From NCBI GenBank assembly GCA_937894495.1, contig CALCRR010000143.1:1-42841 (forward strand): DNA of 42,841 nucleotides, written 5' to 3'. Position numbers and translations under genes: made by a program. The stretch is from an uncultured Ruminococcus sp. (GTDB taxonomy: Bacteria; Bacillota; Clostridia; Oscillospirales; Ruminococcaceae). The notes below the pieces were generated by a model, which ran no database searches, was not told where the DNA came from, and saw only the letters and a list, made by a program, of their open reading frames with translations. Shown here one piece after another: positions 14,987 through 23,413 of this stretch (position 1 is the first letter of the stretch; each line of letters starts with the position of its first letter).

Positions 14987-16123
14987 TTAATATACATAGC
15001 CATTATCCCAGGTATTGGTATCGTTCCAGGTATTGGTATCAGACTGCCATGTACCTGTATCCTCCCAGGTGTTGTTATTATCCCATGTATCGGTATTATC
15101 CCAGGGATTTGTGCCGCCGTTATCCCAGGTATTTGTGTTGTCCCAGGTGTTGGTATCGGTGTTATCCCAGGTGTTGTCACTCTGCCAGGTATTATCGTCG
15201 GTATCCTGCCACGAGCCGCCCCATTCGCTGTAGGCGTCGGCGGCGCTGTCATCGCTGCCCCACTGGTCCTCGCTGCCCCATTCGTTCTCGCCTTCGTTGT
15301 CATCACCGTCGGGAGCTGAGGAGTCATCGTCCTTGCTGAATATCGGCTTTTCTATCTCCTTATCCTTGGGTATAGCCGATACGCCTATATCTGCGCCGTT
15401 ATATATCAGCGTACCCTCATAATCCTTGGTGAGAGCGCCTATCACCGACCTGAAATAGCTGAGCTTATAGGCTATATCCGCCGAGCTGCCCAGCTTTATA
15501 TCTATCCTGTTTTCATAGTTTATGATTATATCGGCTCTTGAGGTTATATCAATACTCGTTATATTCTCATAGCCCTGGTTTTTCAGCTCTGCCAGCAGCT
15601 CGTTGAGTATCTTGGCTTTATAGCTGTCATCGCTCTCCAGCTCCTCGCCGGGTTTTTTGCTTTTGAGCTTAAAGCCCTTGATAACGGGTATCTCCCCTGT
15701 GGGCTCTTTATTTGCGGCTTCAAGTATCCTGCCCGAGTAGGACAGCACGTAGTAACCGCCGCTTTCCTCGATATCCGCAGCCTTCACCGCCTCGGTGCAG
15801 CTTATCACCACGGTGGAGGGGTATGACTTTTTGATGGTGACCTCGTCGATATACACCAGATTTTCGGTGAGCCGTCTTTCAGCCTTATGCACATCGGTGC
15901 GCACCAGGTTCATATCCTCGGTAATGCCGCCAACGTTCACTATCTGGTCGTTACGGTAGAGGGTAACTCCCTCGATCTTTATTTTTGAGACCTTGAAAAA
16001 CACCGTCAGGCACAGCACCATAGCTATCGCCAGCACCAGAACAGCCGCCAGCGCATAATATGCCCTGACGTTGCCCTTGATACCCTTAACGGCTTTTCTG
16101 TTTTCGTTAGATCCGTTTTTCAT
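14987..16123 (-). CDS. ftsQ: FtsQ/DivIB division protein with Trp/Asp/Asn/Thr repeat tail
   Basis: A 378-residue division protein: basic cytoplasmic N-terminus, one membrane helix (about residues 23-43), a POTRA domain (about 45-115, beginning VSKIKIEGVTLYRNDQIVNVGG), and the FtsQ beta domain to about residue 252. FtsQ/DivIB works with FtsL/DivIC to regulate septal peptidoglycan synthases. Uniquely, residues 281-378 are a low-complexity extracellular tail with 14 tryptophans spaced about every 6-8 residues in NTWDNT-like units. The start follows GGAG by six bases. It lies after murA, as in many Firmicute clusters. Confidence 0.88.
   Translation of the reverse strand: MKNGSNENRKAVKGIKGNVRAYYALAAVLVLAIAMVLCLTVFFKVSKIKIEGVTLYRNDQIVNVGGITEDMNLVRTDVHKAERRLTENLVYIDEVTIKKSYPSTVVISCTEAVKAADIEESGGYYVLSYSGRILEAANKEPTGEIPVIKGFKLKSKKPGEELESDDSYKAKILNELLAELKNQGYENITSIDITSRADIIINYENRIDIKLGSSADIAYKLSYFRSVIGALTKDYEGTLIYNGADIGVSAIPKDKEIEKPIFSKDDDSSAPDGDDNEGENEWGSEDQWGSDDSAADAYSEWGGSWQDTDDNTWQSDNTWDNTDTNTWDNTNTWDNGGTNPWDNTDTWDNNNTWEDTGTWQSDTNTWNDTNTWDNGYVY
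14990..15283 (-). repeat. in-frame tandem repeat coding the FtsQ TWDN tail
   Basis: Degenerate tandem repeats of about 18-24 bases (plus strand core CCAGGTATTGGTATC and variants) encode the TWDN-type units. Unit length is a multiple of three, so the frame is kept and copy number can vary. Confidence 0.8.
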
Positions 16124-16186
16124 TTATATCTCCACTTCCTCCGAAGGCAGTAAACAGGCGGGACATCTCACATTCAAGCCCCCTGC

Positions 16187-17449
16187 TCAGCTGTCATTCG
16201 ACCGATACACATCTGCGCCTATAGAATTAAGCGCTTTTTCAATATTCTCATATCCTCTGTCGATGTATTTGACATTTTCTATTACCGTTCTGCCCTTTGC
16301 GCCCACGGCAGCCACTGCAAGTGCTGCGCCCCCTCTCAGGTCGCAGGCTCTTACTCTTGCGCCGTAAAGGCTTTGCACGCCCTCTATGATGGCTACCTTG
16401 CCCTCGGTCTTTATATCTGCGCCCATTCGCACCAGCTCGTCAACATGGCGGTATCGGCTCTCGAATATGTTCTCCACCATAACGCTGGTGCCCTCTGCGG
16501 TAGCAAGGGCTGCCATGACCACCGCCTGGGCGTCTGTGGGAAAACCGGGGTAGGGCATGGTCCTCACCGTCTTTACTCCCCTGAGGGGCTTTGCAAAGCT
16601 CATAAAAATGCTGTCCTTACCGCAGAAGATATCCGCACCTGCGTGCTCGAACACGTTGAGCACCGACTGCACATCGGCGCACCTTACGCTTGTGAGCCCC
16701 AGCTCCCCCCGTGTGGCTGCTGCCGCCGCCATATAGGTCGCCGCGGCTATCCTGTCGGGCATTACCTCAAACTCACAGCCGTGGAGCTTTTCCACGCCAT
16801 TTATACGTACAGTAGAGCAGCCCCCTCCGCTGACCCTTGCTCCGCAGCGTTCAAGGAACTTAGCAAGCTCTGCTATCTCAGGCTCTCGGGCGGCGTTGTA
16901 TATGACCGTTTCGCCCTTAGCCACAGCCGCTGCCAGCATTATGTTTTCGGTGGCTCCCACCGAGGGGAATGAAAGATTTATCTTAGCTCCCCTCAGACCC
17001 TTGGGGCAGGTGCAGCAAAGCTCGCCGTGCTCCTCGGTTATTTTAACTCCCATTTGTTTCAGGGCTGATAAATGCAGGTCTATCGGTCTTGGTCCCAGCT
17101 CGCACCCCCCGGGGAATGAGAGCCTGCACTGACCCATTCTTCCCAGCGCCGCCCCCAGAAATACTATAGAGCTGCGCATCTCACGCATAAGCTCCTCGGG
17201 GACGCTGTACTCGGTAAGCTCAGCCGAATTTACCTCTGCCGTATTATTTTTGAATGAACACCTGCACCCGAAGCGGCTGAGTATCCTCAGTGCTGCATAA
17301 ACATCTGAAAGCTCGGGGCAGTTTGTCAGCCTGACCTCTCCCCCTGCCAGCAGACAGCCTGCCAGCAGCGGCAATGCGCTGTTTTTTGCTCCCTGCACCT
17401 TTATCTCTCCGCAGACCCTGCTGCCGCCATTTATGATAAGCCTTTGCAT
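16187..17449 (-). CDS. murA: UDP-N-acetylglucosamine 1-carboxyvinyltransferase MurA
   Basis: A 420-residue enolpyruvyl transferase for the first committed step of peptidoglycan synthesis (UDP-GlcNAc plus phosphoenolpyruvate). The N-terminus GEIKVQGAKNSALPLLAG carries the catalytic Lys/Asn, and Cys116 in SFPGGCELGPRPIDLHL is the active-site cysteine targeted by fosfomycin. Substrate-binding GATENIMLAA and the C-terminal RYRHVDEL block are also present. The start has GGAG eight bases upstream. It sits between the unknown membrane-protein gene and ftsQ. Firmicutes often have two MurA paralogues; this one is in the dcw position. Confidence 0.96.
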   Translation of the reverse strand: MQRLIINGGSRVCGEIKVQGAKNSALPLLAGCLLAGGEVRLTNCPELSDVYAALRILSRFGCRCSFKNNTAEVNSAELTEYSVPEELMREMRSSIVFLGAALGRMGQCRLSFPGGCELGPRPIDLHLSALKQMGVKITEEHGELCCTCPKGLRGAKINLSFPSVGATENIMLAAAVAKGETVIYNAAREPEIAELAKFLERCGARVSGGGCSTVRINGVEKLHGCEFEVMPDRIAAATYMAAAAATRGELGLTSVRCADVQSVLNVFEHAGADIFCGKDSIFMSFAKPLRGVKTVRTMPYPGFPTDAQAVVMAALATAEGTSVMVENIFESRYRHVDELVRMGADIKTEGKVAIIEGVQSLYGARVRACDLRGGAALAVAAVGAKGRTVIENVKYIDRGYENIEKALNSIGADVYRSNDS

Positions 17450-17530
17450 AAGCGTCGCTCCTTTACACAGAAATCTTCTTCATTCTATGCAAAAGAGCCC
17501 TCAGTGGTTCGTTTTCAAAGGTCAGACCAT

Positions 17531-17569
17531 TCTTACCTCTTACATCTTACCTCTTACTTCTTACCTCTA
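17531..17569. repeat. heptamer repeat tract (copy 3)
   Basis: Five to six units of TTACCTC/TTACTTC (RGTAAGA on the minus strand), five bases past the stop of the unknown membrane protein. Confidence 0.75.
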
Positions 17570-17574
17570 AAAGC

Positions 17575-18495
17575 TTACGGCGCCAGAGATACCGACACGT
17601 TGTTTGAAACGAACAGGAACGCAGGCAGACAGGTGATATACTTATTGCCTGCCACCTTTTTCTGCATATCCACCGTTGAGATGATAAGACCGGTTATGCA
17701 GTCATCAAGCTGCTCGTCGGTCATATCGGTGACGTTCACCATTATCTCCAGCTTCACATCAACGCCCGAAAAGCCGGGTATGATATCGCCGTCAACAGCG
17801 CCGTCCTTGTCGGTGTGGGTGGATGTGACATAGCAAAGCTTGTCCTTGTATTTATCCTTGATACGCGCCACCTTATACTGGGGTATCTTCACCTCAAAGG
17901 GGGAAGAGTTCTGCAGATGGGCGCTGAGCTCGATAACGCGGTAGTTCTCCTTTTTCTCGGAATTAAAGGACTCCTCGCTGTACACCGAATAGTTGGCGAG
18001 GGCATAGGTCTTGAACTCGGTCATGCCCATATCCTCGAAGATATTCCGCTCAAACAGCACCTTCGTATCCTCCGCCCGGCTGCTCATAACAGGGGGCAGG
18101 AAGGTGAGGGCTGCTGCCAGCACCACCAGGGCTATGCCTATCCATATAAAGACCCGTCTCCTCTCCACATAGCCGCTGCCCATTTTAATGCCCTTTCTCA
18201 TATGCGAGGGGGCTTTTTTATTGGGGTCGGGCTTGGGGATAAAATCGTCCTCGGGGTCTTCTTCATCATCATCGTCCATTTTGCCCTCGCTGGGCTCATA
18301 GAACTTTGAGGCATCATCAAAATTGCCTATCCTTTTGGTATGATAGCTCTCGAATATCTCCTCTGCCTTGGCATTGACCTCACTGCCCCTGAACTTGGGG
18401 TCGCTGAGTTTCTTTATCTTATCGGCATCAGGCAGAGACACCGAGTCCATAGAATTTCTTTTATTGTGCTTTTTCATCAAGGTCCTGTCTGTCAT
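17575..18495 (-). CDS. single-pass membrane protein of unknown function in the dcw cluster
   Basis: A 306-residue protein with a ~120-residue cytoplasmic region that is charged and acidic in the middle (DDDDEEDPEDDFIP), one transmembrane helix (VFIWIGIALVVLAAALTFLP, about residues 115-134) and a ~170-residue extracellular domain of apparent beta character. I recognise no family. It lies between murG and murA, so a division or wall role is plausible but inferred. The ribosome site GGAG is 14 bases before the ATG at 18495; an internal ATG six codons later has AGGA five bases upstream and could be the real start. Confidence 0.65.
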   Translation of the reverse strand: MTDRTLMKKHNKRNSMDSVSLPDADKIKKLSDPKFRGSEVNAKAEEIFESYHTKRIGNFDDASKFYEPSEGKMDDDDEEDPEDDFIPKPDPNKKAPSHMRKGIKMGSGYVERRRVFIWIGIALVVLAAALTFLPPVMSSRAEDTKVLFERNIFEDMGMTEFKTYALANYSVYSEESFNSEKKENYRVIELSAHLQNSSPFEVKIPQYKVARIKDKYKDKLCYVTSTHTDKDGAVDGDIIPGFSGVDVKLEIMVNVTDMTDEQLDDCITGLIISTVDMQKKVAGNKYITCLPAFLFVSNNVSVSLAP

Positions 18496-18519
18496 ACTTT
18501 AAACATTCGCTCCTTTTCA

Positions 18520-18550
18520 GAAGTAAGAAGTCAGAGGTAAGAGGTAAGAT
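18520..18550. repeat. heptamer repeat tract (copy 4)
   Basis: Four units of AGTAAGA/AGGTAAG between murG and the unknown membrane-protein gene. Confidence 0.7.
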
Positions 18551-18577
18551 ATGCCTTTTACCAATACCTGCAGGTTA

Positions 18578-19705
18578 TTATTTTATAAGCGGTCTAAGTG
18601 CGTCTGCAATGCGCTGTTCGGTGTCTTTGATGTGCAGGTCTGCCGCAGCCTGTGAGCAGCGCTTTATTTTCTCGGGGTCGTTTATAAACTCCTTGACGGT
18701 GCTTATAAACAGCTCCTCAGTGAGATTTTTCTCCTCGATCACCACGCCAGCCCCTGCGTTTTGCAGCACCATGCCGTTGTGATACTGGTGGTTCTCTGCC
18801 ACCATTGGCGATGGGATAAGTATGGAGCATCTGCCCATAGCTTCTATCTCTGCCAGTGATGCAGCGCCGCAGCGTGTTATTATAAGGTCGCAGGCAGCCA
18901 TAGCCTGGGGCATATTTACATAGCTGCTTACTATGCGTTTGGGGTCGTCCTTTATTTTAATTCCCTGCTTTTCGCAGTCCTCAATATAATTCTCATAGTC
19001 CTTATAGGTGCCGTAGGAATGGATATGGTAAACGTCCACCCCCTGGGTCTGATACCATTTGAAGAGCTTTGCGATGTTCTCATTTAATACCTTTGAGCCG
19101 AGGCTGCCCCCTGCCGAGAGCACCACCGTGGCGCCGCTCGGTATGCCCAGCTGTTCTCTGGCTTCCTCACGGCTGAGCTTTGAGAACATTCCCCTTACAG
19201 GCAGACCTGTTACCACGCATTTTTTGGCTTCGGGGAAATACTTCTGTGACTCCTTGACGGTCATCATCACCACATCTACCTGCTTTGAGAGCAGCTTGTT
19301 GGTAACTCCCGCAAAGGCGTTCTGCTCATGAATGGCAGTTTTTATGCCTGCCTTGGCAGCCGCCCTTACTATGGGTCCCGATACATATCCCCCCGTACCC
19401 ACGACCAGGTCGGGCTTGAAATCTTTAAGGATAGCCCTGCACCTGCTGCCCGACTTTGCAAGGCAGCCCAAAGCATGGAAATTTCTCCTGATATTCTCGC
19501 CGTTTATCTTTCTCTGAAAGCCCTCTATCTGCAGCGGCTCAAAGCGGTAGCCTGCCTTTGGCACCAGCCTGGCTTCAAGCTTTTGGGGGTTTCCCACAAA
19601 GCAGAACTCCGTATCGGGGTAATTCTTTTTTATTATCTCGGCAATGGCAAGGGCAGGGTTAACGTGTCCTGCGGTGCCGCCGCCTGCAAGCAATACTCTT
19701 GGCAT
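18578..19705 (-). CDS. murG: UDP-GlcNAc:lipid I N-acetylglucosaminyltransferase MurG
   Basis: A 375-residue GT28 glycosyltransferase making lipid II at the inner membrane face. Diagnostic blocks are the N-terminal glycine loop LLAGGGTAGHVNPALAIAE, VVGTGGYVSGPIVRAA, HEQNAFAGVTNKLLS, SAGGSLGSKVLNENI and the UDP-GlcNAc-binding segment DLIITRCGAASLAEIEAMG. Length and motif order are normal. GGAGA precedes the ATG. It follows ftsW by 30 bases. Confidence 0.96.
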   Translation of the reverse strand: MPRVLLAGGGTAGHVNPALAIAEIIKKNYPDTEFCFVGNPQKLEARLVPKAGYRFEPLQIEGFQRKINGENIRRNFHALGCLAKSGSRCRAILKDFKPDLVVGTGGYVSGPIVRAAAKAGIKTAIHEQNAFAGVTNKLLSKQVDVVMMTVKESQKYFPEAKKCVVTGLPVRGMFSKLSREEAREQLGIPSGATVVLSAGGSLGSKVLNENIAKLFKWYQTQGVDVYHIHSYGTYKDYENYIEDCEKQGIKIKDDPKRIVSSYVNMPQAMAACDLIITRCGAASLAEIEAMGRCSILIPSPMVAENHQYHNGMVLQNAGAGVVIEEKNLTEELFISTVKEFINDPEKIKRCSQAAADLHIKDTEQRIADALRPLIK

Positions 19706-19735
19706 GGGGTGTATTCTCTCCTTTTTAACTCAGGT

Positions 19736-20971
19736 TCATTTTTTTATGTTGCCCTGACGTGAAATATTCAGCAAAATGCCCATTTCGGCGAGCTGTATGA
19801 CCAGCGCCGTTCCGCCGTAGCTGAAAAACGGCAGGCTTATACCCGTATTGGGGAATGAGTTTGAGGCTACCATGATATTCAAAAATGCCTGAATGCCTAT
19901 CTGTATGGTTATGCCTGCTGCCACCATCATGCCGAAGCGGTCCTTGGCGTTGCTGGCGATGTAAAAGCCCCTGAGCACGAAGATAACGAACAGCATTATT
20001 ATAACTACCGCACCCACAAAGCCCAGCTCTTCACAGATTATGGAGAACACAAAGTCATTCTGCGCCTCGGGCAGGTACAAAAACTTCTGCCTTGACTCGC
20101 CGAAGCCCAGCCCCGTCCAGCCGCCCGAGCCTATGGCTAACAGTGAGTTGTAGGTCTGGTAGGTAGCTCCCTGGGGGTCAGATGTGGGGTTTCTCCAGCT
20201 CTCTATCCTCTCCTGTATATAGCTGAAGCCCGAGCCTGTGAGCAGTATGTAAAGGGCGAACAGCGCAGCCGCAGCCGCACATACGCCTATAAATTTCCAG
20301 AAGGTCTTTCTGGGCATACCGCTGACGAACATCATGCTGACGCCGATAATGCCTATTATCATTACCGCCGAAAGGTGTCTTTGCAGCATGAGCACCAGCA
20401 CCACCATGCCCATTATCACCGTAAAGGGTATGACGCAGTAGCGCCAGTCGTTGAATTTCGGGAAGTTCACCGACATTATATACGCAAAAATGATTATGAA
20501 CGCGACCTTTAAAAGCTCCGACGGCTGGAACTGCATGGGTCCCAGCTGTATCCATCGGCTGGCGTCCGCCGTTGATGTGCCGAAAAGCGCGGCATAAAGC
20601 GTTATGGCATACATTATCAGAAAAAACGCATAGCATATCTTGGTGTTCTGGTAAAAGTGGTAGTCAAGGAAGGATACCCCCGTCATCACCGCCAGACCGA
20701 TAGCCGCCCAGAGTATCTGCTTTTTTGCGTAGTAATAGCCGTCATCAAAATCGTTGAGGCCCCACGCAAATGAGGCTGAGAACATCATTATAACGCCGAA
20801 TATGAGCAAAAGCAGTATGAGCACGAGAAAAGGCTTATCAATGCCGCTTTTTACAAATTTAAAATTCAGCTTTTTTCTTGCCTGAGCAACAGGCTGCCTT
20901 TTGAGCACGGGGATACGGTTGTTATACACCAGTCCGCCGTCACGCTCACGATATATACCCTTATCAGCCAA
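19736..20971 (-). CDS. ftsW: FtsW septal peptidoglycan glycosyltransferase (SEDS)
   Basis: A 411-residue SEDS-family protein with about ten membrane helices. Recognisable blocks are GVIMMFSASFAWG in the first helix, WIQLGPMQFQPSELLKVAF, the LGFGESRQKFLYLPEAQNDFVFSIICEELGF loop with its essential Glu/Asp residues, and the C-terminal NSFPNTGISLPFFSYGGTALV. The dcw location between mraY-like and murG supports FtsW rather than RodA. The start is TTG at 20971 with GGAGG nine bases upstream; there is no ATG near the family start. Confidence 0.94.
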   Translation of the reverse strand: MADKGIYRERDGGLVYNNRIPVLKRQPVAQARKKLNFKFVKSGIDKPFLVLILLLLIFGVIMMFSASFAWGLNDFDDGYYYAKKQILWAAIGLAVMTGVSFLDYHFYQNTKICYAFFLIMYAITLYAALFGTSTADASRWIQLGPMQFQPSELLKVAFIIIFAYIMSVNFPKFNDWRYCVIPFTVIMGMVVLVLMLQRHLSAVMIIGIIGVSMMFVSGMPRKTFWKFIGVCAAAAALFALYILLTGSGFSYIQERIESWRNPTSDPQGATYQTYNSLLAIGSGGWTGLGFGESRQKFLYLPEAQNDFVFSIICEELGFVGAVVIIMLFVIFVLRGFYIASNAKDRFGMMVAAGITIQIGIQAFLNIMVASNSFPNTGISLPFFSYGGTALVIQLAEMGILLNISRQGNIKK

Positions 20972-20998
20972 ACCCTGTTTCCTCCTTATGGCATTATA

Positions 20999-22021
20999 TC
21001 AAATAACCAACTTGTTTTCGTAGATCATAAAAGCTATGGCTGCGGCACTTCCCATAAGCTGTATAATGCCGAACAGCCCCATTATTTTATAGTCGCCCCA
21101 GCTTACAGCCCTTAAATGCTCGTGCAGAGAAGCACCCTTTAAAAGCAGCTTTTTGGTCTTAACAAACACCGCTCTTTGCAGCACTGCGCATACAGCGTCT
21201 ATTATCACTGCCGCCAGCGCGAATACCGCCGCCGGCTGCAAGCCCGAGAGCACCATAGCGCTGCACACCGCTCCCCCCAGCACCAGTCCTCCCGACTGAC
21301 CTAAATATATCTTTGAGGGCGAAATGCTCCACATCAGAAATGCGCCGCAGCTGCCTGCTGTGCAAAGGCACACAAGCTGCGCCGTCTCTCTGCCGCCGTT
21401 TACCGAAAAGCCTGCGGCAAGCCCCAGCGAGGCTATCATCACAGACAGTGTGCAAAGCCCGTCTATGCCCGTTTCATGCAAGCCCTTGTGGCAGTCGTGT
21501 ATCTCCACCGCCGTTATCAGCCCTGTTATGAGCAGCGCATTCACAGGCACCGAAAGCTCCCCCAGCTCTATATAGCCAAGGCGGAAGGGCAGAAGTATCT
21601 CTGCGCACCCAAAGCCCAGAAAGTCCAGCAGCCACACAAGTATCATGCTCGATATGAGCTTTACCAAAAAGCGCTTTACAGGCTTTATGCCTATGCCCTG
21701 TTTGGTGTCTCTCTGCCTGTCCTCAATTATGCCCATATCCAGCAGCACCGTCAGGTAGATGACCACGCAGAGCAGTGCAAAATGCTCCTTCATTCCAAGC
21801 CCTGCCGCTGCGCCGCCCACCGCCAGCCCCATGAGCAGTGTGAGAAATATCACACCGCCGCCGAACCGCGGCTCCGAGCCGTCCTGCTTGAAGCGGTCGC
21901 CTATATAAATATCAAATTTTCCTGTTTTTATCCTGCGCACCGCAGGTATCATAACTCTGCCGAAGGCAATGCCTGCGGCAAGCTCGATAAGCAGTATAAT
22001 GCTTTGTATCTTAGCTTCCAA
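20999..22021 (-). CDS. degenerate MraY-like membrane protein
   Basis: A 340-residue polytopic protein in the mraY position and of MraY-like topology. It retains scaffold features: GDRFKQDGSEPRFGGGVIFL resembles the KxGTPTMGG region of MraY. The catalytic motifs are altered. The DDxxK-type motif reads GIIEDRQRD (residues 97-105), the NLTDGLDGL motif is replaced by IHDCHKGLHETGIDGL (174-189), the GD(T/V)GSLALGG motif reads GQSGGLVLGG (241-250, Asp to Gln), and the HHHE loop is LHEHLRAVSW. It starts with TTG at 22021, directly abutting the murF stop, behind GAGGG. It may be an inactive or repurposed paralogue, or a highly divergent transferase. Confidence 0.7.
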   Translation of the reverse strand: MEAKIQSIILLIELAAGIAFGRVMIPAVRRIKTGKFDIYIGDRFKQDGSEPRFGGGVIFLTLLMGLAVGGAAAGLGMKEHFALLCVVIYLTVLLDMGIIEDRQRDTKQGIGIKPVKRFLVKLISSMILVWLLDFLGFGCAEILLPFRLGYIELGELSVPVNALLITGLITAVEIHDCHKGLHETGIDGLCTLSVMIASLGLAAGFSVNGGRETAQLVCLCTAGSCGAFLMWSISPSKIYLGQSGGLVLGGAVCSAMVLSGLQPAAVFALAAVIIDAVCAVLQRAVFVKTKKLLLKGASLHEHLRAVSWGDYKIMGLFGIIQLMGSAAAIAFMIYENKLVI

Positions 22022-23383
22022 CTATTCCCTCATAAGCTCATATACTTCTTCCAGCTTCATTCCTCTGCTGCCCTTGAAGAGCACCGCGTCGCCCTCTTTA
22101 ACATTCTCTTTAAGGTACTGCGCCAGCTCCTCACGGGTGTCAAAGTGCTTAGTCTTTTCTCTGTCAAAGCCCTTGTCGCAGGCGCCCTCGATATAGTTTT
22201 TTGAATACTCGCCGAAGCAGAGCAGCTCGTCGGCTTTTGAGCCCTTTACATACTCCCCCACAGTCCTGTGGTATTTAGCCGAGTTCTTGCCAAGCTCCAG
22301 CATATCCCCCAGCACGCAGTAGCGTTTGCCCTCTGCCTTTGCCTGCGCCAGCACCGAAAGGCCGGCTTTCATGGAGTCGGGGGCTGCGTTGTAGCAGTCA
22401 AGGATATAGGTTATCCCCTTTTCTGTGATGACATTCTGTCTCATGCCCTCGGGCTTGAAGGCTGCAAGACCCTTTATTATATCCTCGGGCGGTATATCCA
22501 GCACCAGTCCCACGCAGAAGGCTGCCAGAGCGTTTTTAACATTATGCTCGCCGGGGCAGTTTATTTTTGCGTGCAGCCTGCCGCCCTCATAGTTTATATC
22601 GAACTCAACGCCGCCGCTCTCTGCGGTTATATTAGTTGCGTAAACATCGCAGTCTTTTTTTGATACCGAGTAATAGTATACCCGTCTGCCCGAATATATT
22701 TCAGCCTTGTAAAGCAGCTTGTCGTCCCTGCACAGTATAAGCGGGGCGTCATAAGCCGCGCCGTCAAGTATCTCCAGCTTGGCTTTCAGTATATTTTCCT
22801 GCGAGCCCAGGTTTTCGATATGCGAAACGCCGATATTGGTTATAACGCACACCGTAGGTCTGCAGCTCACAGACATTCTTGATATCTCGCCCTTATGGTT
22901 CATACCCATTTCGATAACTGCAGCTTCGATGCTGTTATCAAGCCCCAGCAGGGTCTTGGGCATACCCACCTCGTTATTCAGGTTCCCCTGGGTTTTAAGG
23001 GTATTGTATTTCTCGCTGACCACCGCGGCTATCATATCCTTGGTGGTGGTCTTGCCCACGCTGCCCGTTACTCCCACAAGGGGTATATTAAATTTATTTC
23101 TGTAATAGCCTGCTATATCCAGCAGCGCCTGAGCTGTGGAGTCCACAATAAGGCAGCGTGCGCCCTCCACGGGCTTTTCTGTCACCACTGCCGCAGCCCC
23201 CAGCTCCATAGCCTGTGCCGCAAAATCATGGCCGTCAAAATTCGCCCCCTTGAGAGCTATAAACAGCGAGTTTTTCTCTATAGTCCTGGTATCGGTAGAC
23301 ACGCTGCTTATCTCCACATCGGCAGGATATCCGAAGCTGCCGCCTGCTGCCTTGATAATCTCGGATAGCTTTAGCTTTTCCAT
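22022..23383 (-). CDS. murF: UDP-MurNAc-tripeptide D-alanyl-D-alanine ligase MurF
   Basis: A 453-residue Mur ligase adding D-Ala-D-Ala to the UDP-MurNAc tripeptide. It has the MurF N-terminal domain (SVSTDTRTIEKNSLFIALKGANFDGHDF), the ATP loop GVTGSVGKTTTKDM (about residues 108-121), EMGMNHKGEI, and the C-terminal DCYNAAPDSMKAGL motif. It lies 30 bases after murE and abuts the mraY-like gene. Confidence 0.96.
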   Translation of the reverse strand: MEKLKLSEIIKAAGGSFGYPADVEISSVSTDTRTIEKNSLFIALKGANFDGHDFAAQAMELGAAAVVTEKPVEGARCLIVDSTAQALLDIAGYYRNKFNIPLVGVTGSVGKTTTKDMIAAVVSEKYNTLKTQGNLNNEVGMPKTLLGLDNSIEAAVIEMGMNHKGEISRMSVSCRPTVCVITNIGVSHIENLGSQENILKAKLEILDGAAYDAPLILCRDDKLLYKAEIYSGRRVYYYSVSKKDCDVYATNITAESGGVEFDINYEGGRLHAKINCPGEHNVKNALAAFCVGLVLDIPPEDIIKGLAAFKPEGMRQNVITEKGITYILDCYNAAPDSMKAGLSVLAQAKAEGKRYCVLGDMLELGKNSAKYHRTVGEYVKGSKADELLCFGEYSKNYIEGACDKGFDREKTKHFDTREELAQYLKENVKEGDAVLFKGSRGMKLEEVYELMRE

Positions 23384-23413
23384 TATTTTAAGCCTCTTTT
23401 CAGATACAGTATA

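Noticed and set aside
14990..15339. CRISPR-like or minisatellite non-coding repeat
   Set aside because: The repeats are in frame inside ftsQ, with no spacers of constant length, and encode a consistent amino-acid pattern.
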